A DNA stretch of 48,963 nucleotides from Porphyromonadaceae bacterium (GTDB lineage Bacteria > Bacteroidota > Bacteroidia > Bacteroidales > UBA12481), in NCBI GenBank assembly GCA_007280905.1, contig QYQM01000012.1, forward strand, positions 1-48,963, written 5' to 3'. The position numbers and the translations under genes are program-made. This document shows, one piece after another, positions 34,501 through 41,583 of the stretch (position 1 is its first letter; every line of letters begins with the position of its first letter). The notes under the pieces are model-generated. The model saw only the letters and a list, made by a program, of their open reading frames with translations. It did no database searches and was not told the origin of the DNA.

Positions 34501-34615
34501 CCGGCAACCGCAGCCGATAAAATCTGATTAGGACAAATTCTCATAACGCTTATCATTTTAATCCTTTACATTTAGAAAGATTTGATCAAGGGGATCAGAG
34601 AGGATTGTGGCTCTG
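34501..34615 (+). repeat. Dispersed repeat, near full copy
   Basis: Left end GCAACCGCAGCCGATAAAAT, middle GGACAAATTCTCATAACGCT and ATTTTAATCCTTTACATTTA then GAAAGATTTGATCAA. The right end is degraded (GTGGCTCTGGCACC). It abuts the left side of the IS21 element. Confidence 0.75.
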
Positions 34616-34794
34616 GCACCTTAACTTCTCCTTGCTTTTCCTTACCTTTCCAATATCAAAATAAATCTTTACCAGCATGGTATGTACATTTCGCTCAAGC
34701 TGACCCCTCAGCCCGCGATGTCGACTCCCCCCCGGAGGGCCACCCCGAAGGGCAGTCGTGTTTGAAAGAACCAAGAGACAATTATTAAACAAAT

Positions 34795-35517
34795 CTATTT
34801 CTTTTTGCGCATCGAAGGTCCATCGAGAGCGATTTTATGGGAGCCGTTATAAAGACGGTCCATTATTGAATCGGCAACTGTGCTTTCTCCAATAACTTCG
34901 TACCATTTTTCCAAAGGGAGCTGTGAGGTGATGATCGTTGATTTTCGCTCATGCCGGTCCTCGATGATTTCAAGCAGAGCCATCCGGTTTTGTGCATCGA
35001 GTACCTGAAGACCAAAGTTATCAAGGATCAGCAAATCCTGTTTTTCCATCCTGGTCATTTCCTTCGGATAACTTCCCTCTGCTTTTCCCACCTTGAGCCG
35101 GGTAAATAGTTTTTGAACATTCAGGTAAAGAACCCGATAGCCGTGCATACACCCCTGATGCCCCAGAGCTGAGCTCAAAAAAGATTTTCCAAGGCCCGTC
35201 GGACCGGTGATTAAGATATTTTCCTTGCGATTGATATAACCGCAATCGGTAAAGCGAAGCATGAGGTTTTTGTCGAGCTTACGCGGATGATGGTAGTCGA
35301 TTTCCTCGAATGTAGCCTGGTACCGGAACCGGGCATTTTGCATACTTCGCTCTATTTTCCGGTTTTCCCGGTCTTCCCATTCTGCCTGAACGAGCAGGCT
35401 GACCAGCTCGTCCTGCGTGAGTTTCTGATGTCCTTTGGTATCCACCAGCCCTTGAAAAGACTGGTGCATCCCGAAGAGTTTCATCTGGTTCATGCGTTTC
35501 AAAGTTGTTTCATTCAT
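34795..35517 (-). CDS. istB: IstB, IS21 ATP-dependent transposition helper
   Basis: A protein of 240 residues, the usual IstB length. An N-terminal helical domain (LFGMHQSFQGLVDTKGHQKL) precedes the AAA+ core: Walker A GPTGLGKS at about 104-111 and Walker B DLLILDNFG at about 150-158. The sensor region STIITSQLPLEKWYE and the MDRLYNGSHKIALDGPSMR end follow. It remodels target DNA for the IstA transposase. It appears intact, but its partner is damaged, so it could act only with another IS21 copy's transposase. Confidence 0.93.
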   Translation of the reverse strand: MNETTLKRMNQMKLFGMHQSFQGLVDTKGHQKLTQDELVSLLVQAEWEDRENRKIERSMQNARFRYQATFEEIDYHHPRKLDKNLMLRFTDCGYINRKENILITGPTGLGKSFLSSALGHQGCMHGYRVLYLNVQKLFTRLKVGKAEGSYPKEMTRMEKQDLLILDNFGLQVLDAQNRMALLEIIEDRHERKSTIITSQLPLEKWYEVIGESTVADSIMDRLYNGSHKIALDGPSMRKKK

Positions 35518-35547
35518 TATTTATGTATGGTTTAAATGAGTAAAAAA

Positions 35548-36775
35548 TTAGCGGTAGCATTCTGGTCCCCGGGTGTTCTCGTGAAAGGGCAACTCGGGTT
35601 GTTCGGGTTCCGGCGGTGTGCTCTCCAGCCCGCTTCTGAGCACCCGGTCGATAAACCTGTAATTGTAGGTATCAAAGAGGATTCCCTTGCGGCAGGCAGC
35701 AATCAGACGATTCTTACCGGCTTTTTTTTCGAAGGATAATATCCCGGCACAACTCCGGTAAGTTTGCTCGGGGTAGGTCTTCATGTCTAAGACTTTCCGG
35801 ATGTATTGTTCAACGGAAGTGTCCAGACGCTGTGCCCACCGGATGAAAAAATCCGGGGACCAGCCTGCAACAAACTGATGCTCGGAAGAAAGGTGTTCTT
35901 TCACTGTGGTATACCCAAAAGGCTTGGGATCACGGATGTGCATAGCAATTTGCTCCAGGTTATGGAATATGGTTACTATCCGGCTGGTGTAGCTGATCTT
36001 AACCTTCTCTCCGATAAAACGGTAGGGAGCACTGTAATAATGATGATCATCACTCAGCTGGACATGTCCGTTTTTCATAACCGTTATCCACCGGTACTTC
36101 CGGATCTCAAACCGTTCGGAGGGATTTGAGGTTGTCCGGAATGAGGACACGGGGAACCCCGCCAATATACTCCAACGCATTGCATACCACCTGGATAAAA
36201 TCCTCTTTGGTCTGGCTGTGGATGGCTTCCACGTAAGTTTTCCGGCTATAGCCCAGGACGGCCAAAAACACCTCACAGGAAATGATCTCGCCGGTCGAAC
36301 GGTCGACATAGCTCATATGCTGGCCGGTAAAATCCATGTATAATCTATCACCCGGAGCTGGGTCAAAATGCATGCTCCCGTCCTGTTTTTTCAAGTAAAT
36401 ACGGTAGTAATTGCAGAACTGGGTATATTGATATCCCTGTGGATTTGACGCCTTATATTCGTTCCACAATCCCCACAGGTTAACACCCTTGGAGCGAAGT
36501 TCCTCCTGGTAACCGGGAAGTAGATTTTGCAATGTCTTTTTCCGTTGATTATCCATTTGGTTCCGTTCAGAAAGGAACAATCGTTCGAGCTCTTCATCGC
36601 CCATTGCTAACAATTTCATTGGATCCCAGCCCTGTTCCTCCATCGGTTTGATGTATTCCTTGACTGTATTCTTCGAGGTTCCGACGATGTCGCTGATCGT
36701 CCTAAAGCCTGCTCCATTTTGTCTCAGGCGGATCATTTGCTTGATTGCACTCATACTTGTAGGTTTAGCTGTCAT
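35548..36775 (-). pseudogene. istA: IstA transposase with internal deletion
   Basis: The N-terminal part, from the Met at 36775, has the helix-turn-helix (AGFRTISDIVGTSKNTVKEY) and the first two DDE positions (YMDFTGQHMSYVD and LIPDNLKSL). At about 36115-36130 it jumps, out of frame, to the late part ERFEIRKYRWITVMKNGHVQ and LSDDHHYYSAPYRFIGEKV. The expected stretch between them, about 95 codons in full-length IstA (about 510-520 residues), is missing. That stretch carries the catalytic Glu of the DDE triad, so the transposase cannot work. The C-terminal half is otherwise open to 35548. Confidence 0.88.
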
Positions 36776-36957
36776 CTTGATTTGGTTAAAATTTGCGAGG
36801 CAAATCAAACCAATTTCAAACACTAGCCGGAGGGGTCAATATGCCGGAACGTCAGTTTAGTTATCTGACGGGGGTCAACATCCCAAAACAGTGGGTCAGC
36901 TTGAGCGAAAAGGTGGGTCAGCATAAAGTGAAATATACACTGAACCAGACTAATAAA

Positions 36958-37069
36958 AAGCTATCTTTGAATAACCGCTAAAAAGTAGCTTAAATGATCG
37001 ATTTGAAGGATAATAAAAGTAGTGGGTCAACAACTTCGGCTCGAGGTGATCAATTTAAGCGGTTTTCCC
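36958..37069. repeat. Repeat inverted relative to 30061-30196
   Basis: AGCTATCTTTGAATAACCGC, then AAAAAGTAGCTTAAATGATC and GTGGGTCAACAACTTCGGCT, match the reverse complement of 30061-30196. It lies 48 bases beyond the IS21 right end and may belong to that element's insertion context or to an older relative, since a short copy also occurs at 17550. Confidence 0.6.
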
Positions 37070-37073
37070 AATA

Positions 37074-37523
37074 ATGACTTATCTCTTTAAAATAAAACCA
37101 GGATGGCAATTGGGCATTTATTGTACAGCCGATATCATCTGCACGGGTGCTGGCATGGGCGTCCCGATATTCTGCATCTTTTTTGGTTTTTTAACCGGTT
37201 GGTTCATCGTTAAAAAGGTCAGCCAGGAAAATGGCGATTGGATGATAATCCTGAAGAGGACCCTAAAATATGCGGTGATCACTTCCCTGGTAACCTTTCT
37301 TATCATGCTGATCATCTGGGGAAGAACGATCGTGTTTCTGTTTGATCCCGGATATGATTATTCAAAATTCGGGCATCCGTTTATTCTCTACACCCCGAAA
37401 GCGAGTTTTATTGCCTGGCTGGTTCTTATGATCCTGATCTCGCCTTTTTTGCAATTGTTAACCACCATATTTTCAGGTTATATTACCTTGATCGGCCAGA
37501 AAAACCATCATGGGAACAGCTAA
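37074..37523 (+). CDS. Four-helix hypothetical membrane protein
   Basis: A protein of 149 residues with four hydrophobic helices, at about 10-45 (two closely spaced, around GVPIFCIFFGFLTGWFIV), 67-90 (YAVITSLVTFLIMLIIW) and 113-140 (FIAWLVLMILISPFLQLL). There is no signal peptide in the usual sense and no family is recognised. It starts 5 bases after the inverted repeat and ends just before a dispersed repeat, so it is an isolated gene within mosaic DNA. Confidence 0.55.
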   Translation: MTYLFKIKPGWQLGIYCTADIICTGAGMGVPIFCIFFGFLTGWFIVKKVSQENGDWMIILKRTLKYAVITSLVTFLIMLIIWGRTIVFLFDPGYDYSKFGHPFILYTPKASFIAWLVLMILISPFLQLLTTIFSGYITLIGQKNHHGNS

Positions 37524-37539
37524 CCACCCACACACCCAC

Positions 37540-37650
37540 CAAACCCTTGCCAGGGACAAGTTTTAGAACCCTCCCAAGTATAATCCATTTTGGAGAGAAA
37601 GATTGGTCAGGATGAACGGTTGCTGTTGAAACATTCACTGGCTGGTTCAA
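37540..37650 (+). repeat. Dispersed repeat, diverged copy
   Basis: GCCAGGGACAAGTTTTAGAA then CCCTCC, TATAATCCATTTTGG, AGAAAGATTGGTCAG, and the right end GCTGTTGAAACATTCACTGG then CTGGTTCA. It lies directly upstream of the second DUF4160-DUF2442 locus. Confidence 0.6.
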
Positions 37651-37688
37651 TCTATAGAATCTCACTATCTTTGTAAAAAAATAACGCT

Positions 37689-37757
37689 ATGCCGCAAGTT
37701 TTCAGAGAATTTGGATTCGTTTTCTTCTTCTATTCAAATGAAGTACATGGTTGCTGA
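37689..37757 (+). pseudogene. DUF4160 gene, N-terminal part fused to its last residues
   Basis: The frame of 22 codons begins MPQVFREFGFVFFFYSNE, a textbook DUF4160 N-terminus, then jumps to VHGC and stops. The whole middle of the gene (the part kept at 17.8 kb) is deleted. The stop overlaps the DUF2442 gene by 20 bases, as in copy 1. Confidence 0.7.
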
Positions 37758-37983
37758 GTTAATGTTTACCGCCAGTAAAGCCTGGTTTGAGAACGGTATG
37801 GTTTGCGTGTTACTGAATGACAATAGAGAGGTCCGATTTCCGGCTTTCCTGAATAAGAAAATGAAAAATGCTTCCGTCGACCAGATAAGTGAAATCGAGA
37901 TAATCTGTAAAGGCACAGGACTTCACTGGCCTCAGTTGGATGAAGACCTTTCTGTAACAGGAATTCCGGAAGGCCGTTTTTAA
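37738..37983 (+). CDS. DUF2442 protein, copy 2
   Basis: Eighty-one residues, about five substitutions from copy 1 at 17940 (Tyr to Phe, Val to Ala, Glu to Asp and Glu to Lys among them). The substitutions are conservative and the frame is kept, so both copies were probably under selection after duplication or were acquired from close sources. The start is the ATG at 37738. The signature GTGLHWPQLDEDLSVTGI is identical. The function of the family is not established. Confidence 0.8.
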   Translation: MKYMVAELMFTASKAWFENGMVCVLLNDNREVRFPAFLNKKMKNASVDQISEIEIICKGTGLHWPQLDEDLSVTGIPEGRF

Positions 37984-38065
37984 ATGGGGTAATAGCCTTC
38001 GACTGGAGAACCGAACTAAACCAGGCTGGAGATTCCAGAATAACCTACCTCTCCACTTTTCAAAA

Positions 38066-38157
38066 ATACTTGCCAAATACGGGCCAAAACCGTAAAACAA
38101 AAAACCTAAACCCTTGATAATCAGGAATTTCGGTTTTCGTTTCGAGGTCACAAGCGG
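38066..38157. other. Island attachment site (left core)
   Basis: The 14-bp GAGGTCACAAGCGG at 38144-38157 is identical to the tRNA-Cys 3' end at 44023-44036 and is followed by unrelated sequence. Upstream lie the TTGCCAAATACGGGCC doublet (38070-38085), CCCTTGATAATCAGG and TCGGTTTTCG, paralleling the sequence upstream of the tRNA (43943-44020). This is the expected form of an att site left by integration into the tRNA gene. Confidence 0.75.
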
Positions 38158-38270
38158 TCGTATTTGACTGATTTCCAGTGTATTATAATGAATTTAGCTG
38201 AAATGACCCTCAACTTTTTACGGGATTTGAATTTCATTTAGAACCATCCAGTTTTATCCAGGTTTGGAAA

Positions 38271-38290
38271 TTACGTGCCAACTACGTGCC
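38271..38290. other. Integrase arm-site-like doublet D
   Basis: TTACGTGCCAACTACGTGCC, then two ACCAG-type repeats up to 38317, lie 60-90 bases upstream of the integrase start. They are similar to the doublet at 43943-43962 at the other end of the island. Confidence 0.5.
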
Positions 38291-38377
38291 AGAAATTTTT
38301 TACCAGCAAGTTACCAGTCCCCCTTGACAAATCAGAAATAATAGTTTATGCTTTAGTCAATTACATGATTGAAAGCC

Positions 38378-39745
38378 ATGCCGACTATTAATTTGATGAT
38401 CAGAAGCAACCAGCCGGGGAAACTTGTACCGGTTTACTTGTATATCCGAACAACCGACGTCCAATTCCGGGTCAAGACCGAGTTTTTGGTTAGACCGGAG
38501 TTTTGGAGTGAATCAAAACAGGAGATGAAACCCATGTTTTTTGACCTGATGGATTACACCCTGTCCCAGAGGGATGAGGTATCACAGGGATTAAAAGACA
38601 TAAGAAACCTTGTTGAGCGCGAGATCGGTATGCTGCACGCCAAGGGAAAACCCATCAATCGGGAATGTGTCTCCGAGCTGGTTCGGAAATTTCATTGCAA
38701 AGAGAGCCCCAATGAAGAAACCTTGGCCCATTACATTAAGAGATATATTAAGGAAATCGAAAACGGCGACCGTCTTCATTATCAGAACAAACATCATCTC
38801 CTCACCCGATACGACGCCCTATCGGTAAAATCCTATAAGGGATTCCAAACACAGTGGAACCTATTCCGGGGGAAACGGAAAATCAATTTCAACGATATTA
38901 GTCTTGACCTCTACTACGATTTCGTGAAATTCTTCCTGAAAAAGGATTACAGTCCGAACACTATCGGGAAGGACATCAAGCACCTGAAAATTATTCTCAG
39001 GGCCGCCCAGGATGAAGGGCTGCATACCAACGAAATATACAAGCACAAAGAGTTCCGGGTCTTGCGCACCCCGGTTCAGAATATCTATCTGACTGAAGAG
39101 GAACTCAGGAGGTTGTATGATCTCCCATTGGAAGGAACCGATCAAAAAGTGAGGGACTTGTTCTTAATCGGTTGTTATACCGCACAACGGTTCAGTGATT
39201 ACAGCCGTATCCATCCCGATATGATCAAAACCCTTTCTACCGGGGTTAAGGCTATCGAACTAATGCAGAAGAAGACCGATACGAAAGTTATCATCCCGAT
39301 TCGACCGGAATTGGACGTTCTACTCCAACGTAATCACTATCGTTCACCCAAAGTTGCGGAGCAAACCGTTAATGACTACATCAAAGTGATAGCCCGAACC
39401 GCCAAAATCACAGAACCGGTCATAATGGAAAAGATACGGGGTGGGAAAAGGATCAGTGAAACCCTTCCCAAATGTGAATTCATTAAGACCCATACTGCCC
39501 GTCGCTCCGAGTGTACAAATATGTTCAAGGCTTCTATCCCCACCATAGAGATTATGAAAATTAGTGATCACCAGACCGAAAAGGAATTCCTCAAGTACAT
39601 TCTCATCGATGAAGAGGAGACCGCTGAAAGATTGTCCGTACATCCATATTTTACGCAGCCGGTTTTGAGGATTGCCGATAAAGTCGCCGAGGAAATCGCC
39701 CGGATTGACTTTCATCAACTTTTAAATAACTTCTCACCAAACTAA
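38378..39745 (+). CDS. Tyrosine recombinase/integrase
   Basis: A protein of 455 residues from the ATG at 38378. It has an N-terminal Bacteroidota-type arm-binding domain (QFRVKTEFLVRPEFWSE), a SAM-like core-binding domain, then the catalytic domain. Visible active-site elements are Arg in YTAQRFSDYSRI, the His-x-x-Arg box in IKTHTARRSECTNM, a second His in SDHQTEKEF and the Tyr nucleophile in EFLKYILID. It is the likely integrase of the island bounded by the two 14-bp tRNA-Cys repeats; arm-like doublets lie just upstream. No excisionase or conjugation genes accompany it. Confidence 0.93.
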   Translation: MPTINLMIRSNQPGKLVPVYLYIRTTDVQFRVKTEFLVRPEFWSESKQEMKPMFFDLMDYTLSQRDEVSQGLKDIRNLVEREIGMLHAKGKPINRECVSELVRKFHCKESPNEETLAHYIKRYIKEIENGDRLHYQNKHHLLTRYDALSVKSYKGFQTQWNLFRGKRKINFNDISLDLYYDFVKFFLKKDYSPNTIGKDIKHLKIILRAAQDEGLHTNEIYKHKEFRVLRTPVQNIYLTEEELRRLYDLPLEGTDQKVRDLFLIGCYTAQRFSDYSRIHPDMIKTLSTGVKAIELMQKKTDTKVIIPIRPELDVLLQRNHYRSPKVAEQTVNDYIKVIARTAKITEPVIMEKIRGGKRISETLPKCEFIKTHTARRSECTNMFKASIPTIEIMKISDHQTEKEFLKYILIDEEETAERLSVHPYFTQPVLRIADKVAEEIARIDFHQLLNNFSPN

Positions 39746-39958
39746 GAGAAGTGACGAACCCGTAGACCTCAATGAAAATCCCCGATTAAACTCAAAGAAG
39801 AGATATTGACTGAAAAAACCGCCTGTCTCTTGGAAAAACAAATATTCGCTTGTATCTTTGTACCAATCATACCTGCCACGCTTCCCATCAGAACAGCGCA
39901 CCCGGGCAGGTTTTCGATTTTATAGGAGCCTTGGAATTATTTGAGTTATCGAAGCCAA

Positions 39959-40855
39959 ATGAAGTTCAGGAAAATTCCGGTCAGCATCGCAGATCAAATT
40001 ACTCTTTTAAAGAGCCGGGGTTTGGTGTTTCACGATGAGGCTCTCGCACAGGCATTTCTTTCAACCGTAAGCTATTACAGGCTAAGAGCGTATACATATC
40101 CGTTTCAGGATAATGCCAATCCTGATCATCCATTCATCAAACCGGTTTCATTTGAGGAAATCATTGATCTGTACAAGTTTGATGATAAATTACGTCTATT
40201 AGTGTTCAATGCCCTGGGCCAAATTGAAATCGCAATACGAACTCAGATCATCTATCATTTTGCGCTGGGATATGGAAGTCACTGGCACCTAAGGCCGGAA
40301 TTATATAGAAATCCAATGTGGTTCGCCAATCATTTGGATTCTTTGCAGAAGGAGATCGATCGTTCGAATGAAGCATTTATTGAGCACTACAAGGAAACTT
40401 ACAAGGACCCGGCCGAACCTCCCTGTTGGATGAGTTTGGAGGTCAGCAGCTTCGGTTTGCTGTCTAAGATATTTCAAAATCTAAAAAAATGTGAGGAGAA
40501 AGTTTCCATCACCCGGTTCTTTGGACTCTCAGATATTACGATCCTTGAGAATTGGATGCTTTGTTTCAGTAATCTCCGTAATATTTGTGCGCATCACGGC
40601 AGGTTGTGGAACCGGAGATTGGTAGCCAAGCTGAAAATCCCGAATCATCCTGTTTACCCGTTCCTCATAAATAATCAGGTATACTCCAACAAGCTTTACG
40701 CCATTTTGTGCAGCTTATGCTATCTGCTGAAAATCATTCAACCGAACAATGATGTCAAGGATCAAGTTATTGGTTTGATGGGGACTTGCCCACTGGTGCA
40801 CGAAAAAGAAATGGGGTTTCCGGCCGGTTGGAAAGAAGAATCCCTGTGGAAATAA
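39959..40855 (+). CDS. Abi family (Abi_2, AbiD/AbiF-like) protein with HEPN motif
   Basis: A protein of 298 residues from the ATG at 39959; a TTG six codons upstream is possible. It matches the Abi_2 family from the start (KFRKIPVSIADQITLLKSRG) through SYYRLRAYTYPFQ, FDDKLRLLVFNALGQIEIAIR and NLRNICAHHGRLWNRRL. The last carries the R-x4-H signature (RNICAH) of HEPN nucleases, which cut RNA, often tRNA, in abortive infection or toxin systems. It is the cargo gene next to the integrase, typical of a defence gene carried by a small island. No antitoxin is recognised beside it. Confidence 0.9.
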   Translation: MKFRKIPVSIADQITLLKSRGLVFHDEALAQAFLSTVSYYRLRAYTYPFQDNANPDHPFIKPVSFEEIIDLYKFDDKLRLLVFNALGQIEIAIRTQIIYHFALGYGSHWHLRPELYRNPMWFANHLDSLQKEIDRSNEAFIEHYKETYKDPAEPPCWMSLEVSSFGLLSKIFQNLKKCEEKVSITRFFGLSDITILENWMLCFSNLRNICAHHGRLWNRRLVAKLKIPNHPVYPFLINNQVYSNKLYAILCSLCYLLKIIQPNNDVKDQVIGLMGTCPLVHEKEMGFPAGWKEESLWK

Positions 40856-41320
40856 GCCATAGCATTTCTTGATTTCCCAGAAGATTTTTTCGGAATTCAG
40901 CAGAACCTCTGTAATAGTATGAACAGGATGTAAAGTTCTTTTCAGTGATTATCTTTAGGGTGATTTTATCGAACAGCATAAACAACAGATCGAAAGTGTT
41001 TTAATAAGTGAATTTTGAAACCACCACAAAAAATCTGATATGACATAAAGAACTGATCTGACATAAATAAAATATTGCGTTTAACAGTCTTATTGCCGAA
41101 AACGACCGCCGGTTCAGGAAAGTGGGGAATGCAGTTGTTGTGGGTAAACCGAACATCCAAACCTCTGCATTCACCCACGCGTCCAAGGCAGGGACAAATT
41201 CCTGTAACCCATTTCGGCTCTGATGGATCATCCATAAAGACAATTTGGTGGTCTCAGAATTCTTCGTTACCTTTTAGGGATGAAAGAGTTGCCGTTCAAA
41301 CCATCTGCACATAATTCGCC
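40856..41320. other. Gene-free stretch with degraded repeat
   Basis: 41155-41232 resembles the left half of the dispersed repeat family (CAGGGACAAATTCCTGTAAC then CC, and CGGCTCTGATGG). 41258-41312 shares TTACCTTTTAGGGAYGAA and flanks with 34187-34265 (inverted). No gene is supported. Confidence 0.4.
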
Positions 41321-41548
41321 ATGACCAGAGCAATCCTCACATCATTACTTTTCGTATGGGCTGTTAATGCTTTCAGTCAGACGAAAACAGACAAAACGGA
41401 ATTCAATTTCGGTTTTGAGAAAACAACACCGGGACAAATACTACCAAATGGTTGGATTCAACGGGAAAGCAATAAGAATATGAAGGATTATAATATTACT
41501 AACGTAGAGACGGATAATTATCCGTCTCTACCCAGTGTTTTTTTTTGA
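41321..41548 (+). pseudogene. Truncated N-terminus of a secreted protein
   Basis: The frame starts with a signal peptide (TRAILTSLLFVWAVNAFSQ) and the segment NFGFEKTTPGQILPNGWIQ, which opens some Bacteroidota exported hydrolases. It runs through the perfect palindrome at 41504-41531 and stops after 75 codons. The original protein must have been far longer, so the palindrome or a deletion at it ended the gene. Confidence 0.55.
41504..41531. repeat. Perfect 28-bp palindrome
   Basis: GTAGAGACGGATAA is followed immediately by its reverse complement. Such 'GTAGAGACG...CGTCTCTAC' palindromes recur in Bacteroidota intergenic DNA as REP-like elements. Only one copy is seen here. It separates two damaged secreted-protein genes. 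Confidence 0.85.
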
Positions 41549-41583
41549 CAAATAAAGCATTAATCAACAACCAATTACACCCC

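Larger units (their letters stand above)
34689..36910 (-). mobile_element. IS21-family insertion sequence, defective
   Basis: TTTCGCTCAAGCTGACCC at 34689-34706 is the exact reverse complement of 36893-36910. Both ends carry additional GGGTCA/TGACCC repeats, as IS21 elements do, and the true tips probably lie a few bases further out. Inside are an internally deleted istA and an intact istB, both on the - strand in istA-istB order. No target duplication could be identified by eye. Confidence 0.85.

Noticed and set aside
13853-41232. Dispersed repeats as a CRISPR array
   Set aside because: Units are about 110-130 bp, kilobases apart, with no regular spacers and no cas genes.
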